Shown: positions 43,883 to 52,511 of the stretch, one piece after another
Layout: every line of letters starts with the position of its first letter
Numbering within the stretch: the stretch's first letter is position 1
Source of the DNA: an uncultured Clostridia bacterium
Lineage (GTDB): Bacteria > Bacillota > Clostridia > Oscillospirales > Oscillospiraceae
DNA: 62,004 bases
Direction: 5' to 3'
Assembly (NCBI GenBank): GCA_947365965.1
Contig: CANAZG010000006.1
Span: forward strand, 1 to 62,004
The notes under the pieces: generated by a model
What the model was told of the DNA's origin: nothing
Databases searched by the model: none
Seen by the model: the letters and a program-made list of their open reading frames with translations, nothing else
Position numbers and translations under genes: made by a program

Positions 43883-43911
43883 AGTATAGCACAGGACGGG
43901 CAGTTTGTCAT
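43883..43911 (-). promoter_or_regulatory. promoter of the membrane protein gene
   Basis: ATGACA (43906-43911), 17 bp, TATACT (43883-43888) preceded by TGC (extended -10) on the minus strand. Confidence 0.7.
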
Positions 43912-43988
43912 CATTTTTTGGACAAGCGGCGCATAAGCTATTTTCATAAGCCGGCGGCCGGACAGGCCGGGAGAGGATGGGGGACCCC

Positions 43989-45026
43989 ATGGGGAAACAT
44001 ATCGGAGTATCGGTTGTGCTGATTTTTCTGCTCTTTTTCCTGCCCTGGCTGTGGGGCGAGCCCTCCCAGGCCGCGCCGGCGGAGCCGCCGGACCTGCCGG
44101 AGGACGCTCAGGACCCGCCGCCGGACCAGACCCCACCGCCGGATCCCCCGGACCCGCCGGCGGCGTCCATTGACGAAAAAACCTCCCTGAACGTGCTGGT
44201 GGAGGGGACGCTCCAGTCCATGGACATGGGGACCTACCTGCTGGGGGTGGTGCGGGCGGAGATGCCCGCCTCCTTTGAGGCGGAGGCGCTGAAGGCCCAG
44301 GCCGTGGCCGCCCGAACCTACACCCTCTACAAGATGGCCAACGGCGGCGCGCCCAGCCACCCGGAGGCGGACGCCTGCGACGACATCACCTGCTGTCAGG
44401 CCTACAAGACCTACGCCAGTGCCGCCGCCGGCTGGGGGGACGAGGCCGCCGCCTATGAGGCCAAGGTCCGCGCCGCCGTGGAGGCAACGGACGGCCGGTG
44501 CATCCTCTACGAGGGCCGGCCGGTGCTGGCGGTGTTCCACTCCTCCTCCGCCGGGGCCACCCAGGACGCGTCGGACGTGTGGAGCGCCAGCCTGCCCTAT
44601 CTGCGCAGCGTGGAGACGCCGGAGGACGAGGCGGCGGTGCCGGGCTACCGCTCCACCGCCGTCTTCCAGGCCGCCCGGCTCAAGGAGCTTCTCCAGGCCG
44701 CCCTGCCGGAGGCGGCGCTGGGGGGCAGCCCCTCCAACTGGTTCACCAATATCCGCCAGCAGCCCAACGGAACTGTCACCGCCCTCACCGTGGGGGGCGT
44801 GGAGGTGGGGGGCAACCAGCTGCGCACCATCCTGGATCTCCGCAGCGCCTGCTTCACCATGGCCTTTGACGGGGATCAGGTCACCTTCTCCGTCACCGGC
44901 TACGGCCACGGCGTGGGCATGAGCCAGTACGGGGCCAACGTGCTGGCCCAGGGGGGGATGACCTATGACGAGATTCTGCGCTGGTACTACACCGGGGCGG
45001 AGGTGGGGCCCTATGAGCGGCCGTGA
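43989..45026 (+). CDS. spoIID: SpoIID/LytB-type lytic transglycosylase
   Basis: A 345-residue cell-wall enzyme. The signal anchor (about residues 4-22) and an Asp/Pro-rich linker (30-58) lead to the SpoIID domain. Catalytic Glu91 lies in VRAEMPASFE, and the C-terminal GYGHGVGMSQYGA motif is complete. In sporulation SpoIID strips peptidoglycan during engulfment with SpoIIM and SpoIIP, absent here, so this may be a paralogue. Two start codons are possible (43977, 43989). Its end overlaps the convergent membrane gene by 16 bp. Confidence 0.85.
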   Translation: MGKHIGVSVVLIFLLFFLPWLWGEPSQAAPAEPPDLPEDAQDPPPDQTPPPDPPDPPAASIDEKTSLNVLVEGTLQSMDMGTYLLGVVRAEMPASFEAEALKAQAVAARTYTLYKMANGGAPSHPEADACDDITCCQAYKTYASAAAGWGDEAAAYEAKVRAAVEATDGRCILYEGRPVLAVFHSSSAGATQDASDVWSASLPYLRSVETPEDEAAVPGYRSTAVFQAARLKELLQAALPEAALGGSPSNWFTNIRQQPNGTVTALTVGGVEVGGNQLRTILDLRSACFTMAFDGDQVTFSVTGYGHGVGMSQYGANVLAQGGMTYDEILRWYYTGAEVGPYERP

Positions 45027-45535
45027 GGCCGCCTTTGCCGGTACCGGGCCGTGAGAACCTCCAGAGCCCGGTCAAAGATCAGGCACACCCCTACCCCCAG
45101 AGCCAGCAGAACGGCGGCCATGGGGGCTGCGTACCCGGAGAGCTCCGCCGCCTCCAGCCGGAGGACGTACCTGGCCAGGGCGTACATAGCTGTCAGATCC
45201 AGCGCGAAGAGGCCGGCCTTTACCGCCGCCCGGAGGGGGCGGGGCAGAGGGGACAGCCGTGGACGGAGGGCGGGGTACCACCCCAGAAAGGCGTAGAACA
45301 GGGCCAGCTCCTTGTCCGCGCACAGCAGGAGGGCCGGGAGGGCCGTGCCGGCGTAGAGCAGCAGGGCGGTCCCGGCCCCGTACTCCATCAGGACCGGCAG
45401 CAGGCAGACCATAGCCAGCAGGGGCGCGGCGAAGGTGGCCAGGGGAATCACGCTGCCCAGGCTCAGCAGGACCATGGCCAGGGCAGCCAGCAGGCCGCAC
45501 AGGGCGGCCCGGCGGCTGTGGCGGCGGAATCCCAC
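45011..45535 (-). CDS. membrane protein of unknown function coupled to Sel1 gene
   Basis: A 174-residue protein with five or six hydrophobic helices and a basic C-terminus. I do not recognise the family; it has the look of a small integral scaffold or ECF-like component, which is speculation. It starts at GTG 45535, only 1 bp after the stop of the Sel1 gene, with AGGAG inside the Sel1 C-terminal codons, so the two are translated together. The upstream ATG of the longer frame would overlap Sel1 extensively and is rejected. Confidence 0.6.
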   Translation of the reverse strand: MGFRRHSRRAALCGLLAALAMVLLSLGSVIPLATFAAPLLAMVCLLPVLMEYGAGTALLLYAGTALPALLLCADKELALFYAFLGWYPALRPRLSPLPRPLRAAVKAGLFALDLTAMYALARYVLRLEAAELSGYAAPMAAVLLALGVGVCLIFDRALEVLTARYRQRRPHGRS

Positions 45536-45536
45536 G

Positions 45537-46229
45537 CTAAAACCGCTCCTGGAGGATCCGCCGGGCCTCCTCGCTGCCCCCGGCGGCGGCTGTCTCCAGC
45601 CACTGGCGGGCCTTCTTGGGGTTTCTGGTCTCCGCCCGGCCCTGGCAGTACATGCACCCGCATTTGAGCTGGGCCTCCAGGGACCCCTGCCGGGCCGCCT
45701 GCTCATACCAGCTCAGGGCCCGCTTCAGATTCATCTGGGTCCCCAGTCCCTGTTCGTACATGGCGCCGCAGGCCAGCTGGGCCTCCAGATGGCCCTGCTT
45801 GGCCGCCCGCCGGTACCAGGTCAGGGCCAGCTTCTCCCGGCCCTCGGCCTGAACCCACTGCTGGTAGATCCTGCCGCAGAGGTACTGGGCCTCCCGGTAG
45901 CCCTGGTCCCCGGCCCGGAGCAGGGCCTCCAGGGCCTTCTCCGGCTGCCGCTCCGCCCAGAACTGGCGGCCGGCCAGGAAGTCGGCCTGTCCCGGTTCAC
46001 CGCCCGCCGCCGGGGCCTCGGGCTCCGCCGGGGTCTCCTCCGGGACCTGCTCCGGCGTCTCCTCCGAGTCCTGGAGCAGGTCCGCCTCCAGGGTCTCCTC
46101 CAAATCCTCCGGCAGGACGGCGGCCTCGCCGGCCTCCTCCGGACGGACGGACGGCGTTTCCGCCGCCGGGCGCTCGTGCCTGCCCCGCACCGGAGGCCGC
46201 CAGCCCAGAATCTGTGGTAATTTCAGCAT
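45537..46229 (-). CDS. Sel1-repeat protein with acidic N-terminus
   Basis: A 230-residue protein: a basic head, a Glu/Pro-rich low-complexity region (about 20-75), then four Sel1-like repeats (about 80-228; for example KLALTWYRRAAKQGHLEAQL and RALSWYEQAARQGSLEAQL). No signal peptide. It is paired with the downstream membrane protein gene through near-overlapping stop and start, so it may be docked at the membrane by that partner. One of three Sel1 genes in the window. Confidence 0.82.
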   Translation of the reverse strand: MLKLPQILGWRPPVRGRHERPAAETPSVRPEEAGEAAVLPEDLEETLEADLLQDSEETPEQVPEETPAEPEAPAAGGEPGQADFLAGRQFWAERQPEKALEALLRAGDQGYREAQYLCGRIYQQWVQAEGREKLALTWYRRAAKQGHLEAQLACGAMYEQGLGTQMNLKRALSWYEQAARQGSLEAQLKCGCMYCQGRAETRNPKKARQWLETAAAGGSEEARRILQERF

Positions 46230-46296
46230 GGTTTTCCCACCTCTCCAAAGGACGCGTATTTTCTCTCGGTTCTATCTGTATTTCATGCAGAAAGGA

Positions 46297-46322
46297 AGCC
46301 GCCACCGTGCCGGGTGGCGGCT
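46297..46322 (-). terminator. hairpin between HExxH protein gene and Sel1 gene
   Basis: 9-bp arms AGCCGCCAC/GTGGCGGCT followed on the minus strand by TCCTTTCTG, so a modest terminator of the 46348-47082 gene. Confidence 0.5.
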
Positions 46323-46347
46323 GTGGCATATAGACGGATGATTCCGA

Positions 46348-47082
46348 TCAGCCGAACACGGAGAAGCCCTTGCTCTCCTGCTGGTCCTGCTGCTGGGTAT
46401 CGGCCTGCTCCTGGGCAGCGGTGACGGTGCGGGTGGTGCCGCCGGAGATATAGGACTTGCCGCACTCAGGGCAGATGTCGGAGTGGAGGGTTACGCTCTG
46501 GCTGACCACCCGCCGGTCCTCCCGCCGGGCCTTATCCTGCTCCCGGACCACGTGCTCCTGCTCGTGGCCCCGGACCGCGGAGGCCGCCTGCTCGGGGGCG
46601 ATGCGGGTGGGGGTCTGGAAGGACACGCCCATGTCGTCAGACCCGTCCTGGTACTTGCGCTTCTCGCACGTCTCGCACTTGCCCTCCTCCAGCGCCTCCT
46701 GGGCGCTCTCCACGCCGGCGGCCTGGTTGCCCTCCAGGGCCTTCTCCGGAGCGTTCGCCGCGCCCGCCTCCTCATAGGGGCGGATGCGCATGCGCACGGC
46801 CATCTCCGCCGGGTCCGCCCCCTCCCGGAGCACGGGACCCAGGCGGATGGGCTGGGAGGCCTCCTGATCGCTCACCGGCCGCACCGGGGACACCGGCTGC
46901 ACCGGCGTGTCCGGTCCAGCGCTGTGATGGGCCGCCCAGACCCCGCCGGTCTGTCCGGCCGCGCCGGCCTGACGGGTCAGACCCGCCTGCTGGGCATTCT
47001 GAGCCTGCTCCGCCCCGGCCAGGGGGAGCCGGTTATACATAAAGCTGTAGCTGGGCTGCATCATGGATATGCCGCCGATCAT
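46348..47082 (-). CDS. HExxH and CxxC motif protein, possible zinc metallopeptidase
   Basis: A 244-residue protein. The N-terminal third is Gln/Ala/Pro-rich and disordered. The conserved core has CETC at about residue 135, an HEQEH zinc-protease motif at residues 173-177, and CPEC at about 210. A Gln-rich tail follows. I know related clostridial hypotheticals and SprA-like proteins with this core, but no proven activity. ATG 47082 is chosen since GGAGAGG lies 8 nt upstream. No signal peptide. The two Cys pairs could hold a structural zinc. Confidence 0.65.
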   Translation of the reverse strand: MIGGISMMQPSYSFMYNRLPLAGAEQAQNAQQAGLTRQAGAAGQTGGVWAAHHSAGPDTPVQPVSPVRPVSDQEASQPIRLGPVLREGADPAEMAVRMRIRPYEEAGAANAPEKALEGNQAAGVESAQEALEEGKCETCEKRKYQDGSDDMGVSFQTPTRIAPEQAASAVRGHEQEHVVREQDKARREDRRVVSQSVTLHSDICPECGKSYISGGTTRTVTAAQEQADTQQQDQQESKGFSVFG

Positions 47083-47113
47083 ACTGCTCACCTCTCCTGC
47101 TGATGTTGCTTAT

Positions 47114-47142
47114 AGCATACCATATTTTTTCCCGGTTGGCAA
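47114..47142 (-). promoter_or_regulatory. promoter of the HExxH protein gene
   Basis: TTGCCA (47137-47142), 17 bp, TATGCT (47114-47119) on the minus strand, about 32 bp before the start. Confidence 0.75.
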
Positions 47143-47202
47143 GACCTAAGCGGCTGTATTCATCATCGGGGGATGCGGGATGGGTGAGATATGAAAAGTC
47201 TC

Positions 47203-47778
47203 TCAGGCGGACGGCGGCCCTGCAAGCCGCAGATAGCGGTCAATGTCCTTTCGCAGCTGCGAACGCTTTCCGGTTCCGGTGAAAAGCTGCTTAAGGGGCT
47301 CAACAATCAGCAGGCCGCCGTTTACCGTCTCATAGGACAGTCTGATGTGGAAGTAATTGATCTGTTCTATGATTGCCATGCAATACAGAAAAAGGCCGGC
47401 AATGATTCCGGATAAAGGCTCCCCTGCAAGAGCGGCTGTCACCACCACCGGCAGATAAGCCGCCAGCAAAAGGACATTGATCCATTTTAGTCTATAATAG
47501 ATCCGGCCGATCTCCATCCGGCTGAAGGCCCTCTGCCGCTTTATCCTTCTCAGCTGATTGCGCCAATAGAAGCTGCCCTCCAGGACGATGGCAGAGAATA
47601 CCAGCAACGGATAAAAGGAAACCCAGCGCAGCCGAAACGCCTTTTCCCCAAGGTCCATATCCAGTATAAACTTTGTCGCAAAATACAGCCCCGCCGCCAT
47701 GAGCGCGCCGTACAGCTCAAATCTGGCCAGGAATTGCAGCTCCTGTTGAATCGGTCTTTTCTTTAACTGCTTTGACAT
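47203..47778 (-). CDS. membrane protein of unknown function
   Basis: A 191-residue protein with four predicted helices (about 20-40, 55-72, 100-120, 125-142) and basic cytoplasmic stretches between helices 2 and 3 and at the C-terminus. Not recognised. Its codons are less G/C-rich than those of neighbours. AAAGGAG lies about 10 nt before ATG 47778. It is divergent from the SnoaL-like gene. Confidence 0.65.
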   Translation of the reverse strand: MSKQLKKRPIQQELQFLARFELYGALMAAGLYFATKFILDMDLGEKAFRLRWVSFYPLLVFSAIVLEGSFYWRNQLRRIKRQRAFSRMEIGRIYYRLKWINVLLLAAYLPVVVTAALAGEPLSGIIAGLFLYCMAIIEQINYFHIRLSYETVNGGLLIVEPLKQLFTGTGKRSQLRKDIDRYLRLAGPPSA

Positions 47779-47884
47779 TGGGCTTTGGCTCCTTTCGACG
47801 CTGGATTTGTCCGTCTGAATGATAGCCCAGGATTACCGCCGCATCAGCCTGCTTTTCTGAAAATCGCCCCTCTCCCTGCCGGGC

Positions 47885-47913
47885 TTGCGCCGGGGCGGCC
47901 CCTGTGGTACAAT
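47885..47913 (+). promoter_or_regulatory. promoter of SnoaL-like gene
   Basis: TTGCGC (47885-47890), 17 bp, TACAAT (47908-47913), 35 bp before the start; the same hexamer pair as the csoR-like promoter. Confidence 0.75.
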
Positions 47914-47948
47914 AGACGGCAAATCCCCACGATAAGGAGGAACGGCGC

Positions 47949-48305
47949 ATGCTGCGGCCAAAGGAAGTCATATGCAGGTGGGTGGACGCCTTTAACGCCC
48001 ACGATGTGGAGGCGATTGCGGGCCTGTACCACGAGGAGGCGGTCAACCATCAGGTGGCCAACGAGCCGGTCTGCGGGCTGGCGGCCATCCTGGAGATGTT
48101 CACGGCGGAATTTGCCGCCGCGGAGATGACCGCCATTGTAGAAAACCTGTTTGAGGACGGACAGTGGGCAATCCTGGAGTGGAGGGACCCCCTGGGCCTG
48201 CGGGGCTGCGGGTTTTTCCAGGTGGTCAATGGGAAAATCCTGCTCCAGCGGGGGTACTGGGACAAGCTGTCCTTCTTAAAGCAGCACAACCTGCCTGTTG
48301 AATAG
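47949..48305 (+). CDS. SnoaL-like (NTF2 fold) small protein
   Basis: A 118-residue single-domain protein. The start VICRWVDAFNAHDVEAIAGLYHEEAVNH is typical of SnoaL-like polyketide-cyclase or ketosteroid-isomerase folds, which bind small hydrophobic ligands in a cone-shaped pocket. The C-terminal ending FFQVVNGKILLQRGYWD fits the beta-sheet. AAGGAGG precedes ATG 47949. The ligand is unknown. Terminator hairpin directly follows. Confidence 0.78.
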   Translation: MLRPKEVICRWVDAFNAHDVEAIAGLYHEEAVNHQVANEPVCGLAAILEMFTAEFAAAEMTAIVENLFEDGQWAILEWRDPLGLRGCGFFQVVNGKILLQRGYWDKLSFLKQHNLPVE

Positions 48306-48317
48306 CCCCTCCTCCGT

Positions 48318-48354
48318 CAACCGGGCGGCTGCCGTCATGGCAGCCGCCCGGTTG
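48318..48354. terminator. terminator between SnoaL-like gene and guaB
   Basis: 16-bp perfect arms CAACCGGGCGGCTGCC/GGCAGCCGCCCGGTTG, 5-nt loop, between the convergent stops. U-tract is lacking. Confidence 0.7.
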
Positions 48355-48376
48355 CGTATATCTGTCCCGACGCCGC

Positions 48377-49891
48377 CTATCCGTTCTGGGCGGAGCCGCC
48401 GTGGGCCTTGAGCACCACGTCGTGGTACCCGCCCTCCACAATGGAGGTGGAGGAAACCAGGGTCAGCCGGGCCTTCTCCTGGAGCTCCGGGATGCTGATA
48501 ACGCCGCAGTTGCACATGGTGGACTTTACCTTGTAAAGGCTCTTGGCCACGTTGTCCTTCAGGGGGCCGGCGTAGGTGACGTAGGAGTCCACCCCCTCCT
48601 CAAAGGCCAGACCCCGGCCGCCGCCCAGATCGTAGCGCTGCCAGTTCCGGGCCCGATTGGAGCCCTCGCCCCAGTACTCCTTCATGTACTGGCCGTTGAC
48701 CAGCACCCGGTTGGTGGGGCTCTCGTCAAAGCGGGCGAAGTACCGGCCCAGCATGATGAAGTCCGCGCCCATGGCCAGGGCCAGGGTCATGTGGTAGTCG
48801 TGGACAATGCCGCCGTCGGAGCAGATGGGCACGTACACGCCGGTCTCCCGGAAATACTCGTCCCGGGCCGCCGCCACCTCGATGAGGGCCGTGGCCTGCC
48901 CCCGGCCGATGCCCTTGGTCTCCCGGGTGATGCAGATGGAGCCGCCGCCGATGCCCACCTTTACAAAGTCCGCCCCGGCCTGGGCCAGGAACCGGAACCC
49001 GTCTTTGTCCACCACGTTGCCCGCGCCAACCTTCACCGTGTCGCCGTACCTCTCCCGGATAAAGGCCAGGGTCTGCGCCTGCCAGCAGGAGTAGCCCTCG
49101 GAGGAGTCGATGCACAGCACGTCCGCCCCGGCCTCGATGAGGGCCGGCACCCGCTGGGCGTAGTCCTTGGTGTTGATGCCCGCGCCCACCATGTACCGCT
49201 TCTGGCCGTCCAGCATCTCGCCGGGGTTCTCCTTGTGCTGCTCGTAGTCCTTGCGGAACACGAAGTAGAGCAGCCGCCCCTCAGCGCTGACAATGGGCAG
49301 GGAGTTGAGCTTGTGGTCCCAGATGATGTCGTTGGCCTCCTTGAGGGTGGTGCCCTCGGGGGCGGTGACCAGGCGCTCATAGGGGGTCATGAACTCGCTC
49401 ACCGGCGTGGCCGGGTCCATGCGGCTCACCCGGTAGTCCCGGCTGGTGACGATGCCCAGCAGGCGGCCCTGGTTGGTGCCGTCGGCGGTGATGGCCACGG
49501 TGGAGTGGCCGTTGCGGGCCTTCAGATCCAGCACGTCCTGGAGGGTGGCCTGGGGGGAGAGATTGGAGTCGCTGGGCACGAAGCCGGCCTTGTACCCCTT
49601 CACCCGGGCCACCATGGCCGCCTCGCTCTCAATGGACTGGGACCCGTAGATGAAGCTGAGCCCGCCCTCCTTGGCCAGGGCCACGGCCAGGGTGTCGTTG
49701 GACACCGACTGCATGATGGCGGAGACCAGGGGGATGGAGAGGCTCATGGGACACTCCTCCTGCCCCCTGCGGAACTTCACCAGGGGCGTGCGCAGGGAGA
49801 CGTTGGCGGGGACGCACTCAGGGGAGGTGTAGCCGGGCACCAGCAGGTACTCGCTGAAGGTGTGGGAGGGCTCGGTGTAGTAGAAGGCCAT
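48377..49891 (-). CDS. guaB: IMP dehydrogenase, trichomonad-like type
   Basis: A 504-residue enzyme oxidising IMP to XMP with NAD+, the committed step of guanine nucleotide synthesis. The catalytic loop [10 protein letters not shown] puts the nucleophile at Cys320. The flap has [10 protein letters not shown], giving the Arg-Tyr pair near 419-420. Two CBS motifs sit in the inserted subdomain (about 105-225). From memory, the sequence resembles Tritrichomonas foetus IMPDH over its whole length, with almost identical numbering (Cys319, Arg418, Tyr419), rather than B. subtilis GuaB. ATG 49891 is preceded by AAGGAG; the TTG upstream is unlikely. Confidence 0.93.
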   Translation of the reverse strand: MAFYYTEPSHTFSEYLLVPGYTSPECVPANVSLRTPLVKFRRGQEECPMSLSIPLVSAIMQSVSNDTLAVALAKEGGLSFIYGSQSIESEAAMVARVKGYKAGFVPSDSNLSPQATLQDVLDLKARNGHSTVAITADGTNQGRLLGIVTSRDYRVSRMDPATPVSEFMTPYERLVTAPEGTTLKEANDIIWDHKLNSLPIVSAEGRLLYFVFRKDYEQHKENPGEMLDGQKRYMVGAGINTKDYAQRVPALIEAGADVLCIDSSEGYSCWQAQTLAFIRERYGDTVKVGAGNVVDKDGFRFLAQAGADFVKVGIGGGSICITRETKGIGRGQATALIEVAAARDEYFRETGVYVPICSDGGIVHDYHMTLALAMGADFIMLGRYFARFDESPTNRVLVNGQYMKEYWGEGSNRARNWQRYDLGGGRGLAFEEGVDSYVTYAGPLKDNVAKSLYKVKSTMCNCGVISIPELQEKARLTLVSSTSIVEGGYHDVVLKAHGGSAQNG

Positions 49892-50030
49892 AACCAGATC
49901 GCTCCTTATCAAATATAGTGGATATTTAGATTGTTCAACATGGTAACACGGTCCGGCCGGTTTGTAAATACGGAAAACAGCCCAAACTTCGCCCTGCTTC
50001 CCCCCGGAGGCCCCGCCATTCCGACTATAT

Positions 50031-50111
50031 CGTCAAATAACTTGAAAAACAGCGCCGCTGTTTTTCAGGCGTGCAAAGCCCGCCAGCGTGTGGAACACGC
50101 TGTATTTGACG
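50031..50111. other. cloverleaf-like structured element
   Basis: A closing stem CGTCAAATA (50031-50039)/TATTTGACG (50103-50111) encloses three further hairpins: a 12-bp stem at 50043-50067, GGC/GCC at 50068-50080, and an 8-bp CAGCGTGT/ACACGCTG at 50084-50102. It is too long-armed for tRNA. It lies between recD2 and guaB, both minus strand. Confidence 0.6.
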
Positions 50112-50130
50112 ATGAAATCCAAACCAAGGC

Positions 50131-50197
50131 CGCGAAAGCGGCCTGCCCAGGCTTTCAGTCTGGGCGCTTGAAAAGAAGCAGAGCTTCTTTTCAAGTT
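50131..50197 (-). terminator. hairpins after recD2
   Basis: GGCCGC-GAAA-GCGGCC, CCCAG/CTGGG and a 13-bp CTTGAAAAGAAGC/GCTTCTTTTCAAG dyad lie in succession, the last ending 7 bp past the recD2 stop. The last one is the likely RecD2 terminator, though its T-rich tract is inside the stem. Confidence 0.55.
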
Positions 50198-50203
50198 GTT
50201 TGA

Positions 50204-52471
50204 TTATAAGCTTGGCCCCTTCTCGTGGAGCTCGGGCAGCAGGGGGCCGGTCTGGACGCCGCCCCGGGCCAGCCGCCACCGCAGGCCGCTGTAGCGGCGC
50301 TGCTGGCGGTCGTTGGCGGCCATGCGGGCCAGGGCCTCGTCGTCCCCCACCACCACCAGCAGCTCCCGGGCCCGGGTGACGCCGGTGTACAGCACCCCCC
50401 GGACCATCAGCGCCGGCGCCGCCGGCAGGGCTGTCAGCACTACCGCCCGGTACTCGCTGCCCTGGCTCTTATGTACCGTCATGGCGTAGGCCAGCTCCAG
50501 CTCCATGAGCATGTCCGAGACGTAGGTGGCGGTGCGGTCGTCAAAGAGGACGGTCATCAGCTCCCCGGCGGCGTCGATGTCCTCCACAGTACCCACGTCC
50601 CCGTTGAAGATGCCGGAACCCTGGAGACCGTCGGCGCGGACCCAGAGGGCGTCATAGTTGTTCCGGGTCTGCATCACCCGGTCCCCCACCCGGAAGACCT
50701 TGTCCCCCCAGACCATCTGGGCCTTGCCCTTGGCCGGAGGATTGAGGGCGGCCTGGAGGGCCTCATTGAGGGCGGCGGTGCCCCAGGCCCCCCGCCGGGT
50801 GGGGCACAGGACCTGGATCTGGCCCGAGGGGATGCCCATGCCGCCGGGCAGCCGCCGGCCGCACAGATCCACCACCAGATCCACTACCTCCCGTGGATCC
50901 CGGCGGCGGAGGAAGAAGAAATCGCTGTCCGAGGAGTTGCGCAGCGCCGGCAGCTGTCCGCTGTTCACCGCGTGGGCGGTGCGGACGATGGCGGAGGCCT
51001 GGGCCTGACGGAAAATCTCCGTCAGGTTCACCCGGCTCACCCGGCCGCTGCGGATGAGATCGCTGAACACGTTCCCCGGCCCCACCGAGGGTAGCTGGTC
51101 CGGATCCCCCACCATAATCAGGCGGCAGTCGTCCCGCAGGGCGGAGAGCAGGGCGCTCATGAGGGGCAGATCCACCATGCTCATCTCGTCCACAATCACC
51201 GCCTCCGCCTCCAGGGGGTCCTTGGCGCTCTTCTGGAAGGATACCTCCCGGGTGTCCTCCTGCCACGTCATGCCCAGGGCACGGTGGATGGTCTGGGCCT
51301 CCCGGGAGCACAGCTCCCCCAGCCGCTTGGCCGCCCGGCCCGTGGGGGCCATGAGCATGGAGGCGCAGCCCATCCGGTCCAGGGCGGCCAGAATGGCCCG
51401 CACGGAGGTGGTCTTGCCGGTGCCCGGCCCGCCGGTGAGCAGCACCACCCCCTGCCGGGCCGCCAGCTCCACCGCCTGCCGCTGGGCGGGGGCGTAGGTG
51501 ATGCCCTGCTCCGCCTCGATCTGGCCGATGATCTCCTCCACCCGGCCTGTCACGTACTCCGGCCGGTCCGCCTGACAGGAGAGCATCCGACCCAGCTTCT
51601 CTGTTACGCACACCTCCGCCTCGTAGAGCCGGCGGAGATAGAAGGCGTCCACCCGGGCCACGGGCTCGCAGCAGACGGCCCCCCGGGTCAGCAGCGCCCC
51701 CAGGGCGGCCTCCGCCTGCTCCGGCTGGCAGTCGATGAGCTGGATGACCGCGCCGATGAGCTTATCCCGGGGGAGAAAGACGTGGCCGTTGTGGAGGTTG
51801 TGGGAGAGCTCGAAGAGCACGGCCGCCTCCACCCGGTTCCGGCTGTCCCGCTCCACGCCCATGGACAGGGCGATCTCGTCCATAACGGAGAAGCTGACGC
51901 CGTAGAGCTCGTCCACCAGCAGGTAGGGGTTGTGGCGCACCGCCTCCAGGGCGTCCGTGCCGTACTGGTGGTAGAGCCGCAGCGCCGTGGCCAGGGGCAG
52001 GCCGTTCTTCCGGAAAAACTCCAGCAGCTGCCGCAGCCCGGTGAGATAGCGGTAGCTTTTTCCGATCTCCTGGGCCTTCCGGGCGGTGATGCCCTTGATG
52101 ACCGCCAGATCCTCCGGCCGCTCCTCCATGACCTCCAGGGTTCTCACGCCGTAGCGCTGCACCAGCCGGTCCGCCAGGCCGGGGCCTATGCCCTTGATGA
52201 CGCCGGAGCTGAGATAGGCCAGAATCTCGTCCTCCGTGGAGGGCATGTGGCGCTCCACCTGCTGGGCCTGAATCTGGTCCCCGTGGACGGGGTGGCTGAC
52301 CCAGCTGCCGGTGACGATCAGGTTCTCCCCTGGGGCGGCGCAGGGGATGGCGCCCACCACGGTCACCGCCTCCCCGTCCGCCGTCACCATGCGCAGCACC
52401 GTGTAGCCGTTGTCCGGATTCTGGAAAATCAGCTGCGCAACCGTCCCGTCGATGGTGCAGTGCCCGTTCAT
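50204..52471 (-). CDS. recD2: RecD2-family 5'-3' DNA helicase
   Basis: A 755-residue superfamily 1B helicase. The N-terminal OB-like and helix-hairpin-helix region (about 1-190; GIGPGLADRLVQRYG) marks RecD2 against RecBCD RecD. The motor has Walker A TGGPGTGKTT near residue 350, VDEMSMVD (motif II), GDPDQLPSVG (motif III) and VHKSQGSEY plus YTGVTRAR at the end. It is active without RecBC and protects replication forks. ATG 52471 has AGGAGG at 7 nt. It is the last gene in a minus-strand series. Confidence 0.93.
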   Translation of the reverse strand: MNGHCTIDGTVAQLIFQNPDNGYTVLRMVTADGEAVTVVGAIPCAAPGENLIVTGSWVSHPVHGDQIQAQQVERHMPSTEDEILAYLSSGVIKGIGPGLADRLVQRYGVRTLEVMEERPEDLAVIKGITARKAQEIGKSYRYLTGLRQLLEFFRKNGLPLATALRLYHQYGTDALEAVRHNPYLLVDELYGVSFSVMDEIALSMGVERDSRNRVEAAVLFELSHNLHNGHVFLPRDKLIGAVIQLIDCQPEQAEAALGALLTRGAVCCEPVARVDAFYLRRLYEAEVCVTEKLGRMLSCQADRPEYVTGRVEEIIGQIEAEQGITYAPAQRQAVELAARQGVVLLTGGPGTGKTTSVRAILAALDRMGCASMLMAPTGRAAKRLGELCSREAQTIHRALGMTWQEDTREVSFQKSAKDPLEAEAVIVDEMSMVDLPLMSALLSALRDDCRLIMVGDPDQLPSVGPGNVFSDLIRSGRVSRVNLTEIFRQAQASAIVRTAHAVNSGQLPALRNSSDSDFFFLRRRDPREVVDLVVDLCGRRLPGGMGIPSGQIQVLCPTRRGAWGTAALNEALQAALNPPAKGKAQMVWGDKVFRVGDRVMQTRNNYDALWVRADGLQGSGIFNGDVGTVEDIDAAGELMTVLFDDRTATYVSDMLMELELAYAMTVHKSQGSEYRAVVLTALPAAPALMVRGVLYTGVTRARELLVVVGDDEALARMAANDRQQRRYSGLRWRLARGGVQTGPLLPELHEKGPSL

Positions 52472-52511
52472 ACCATTGCCTCCTGTTTTCTTCAATATCT
52501 GTCCGGGCGGC

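Noticed and set aside
50031-50111. Cloverleaf considered as a tRNA
   Set aside because: The arms are 9 and 12 bp, there is no T-loop or anticodon-arm sequence, and no CCA-type end.
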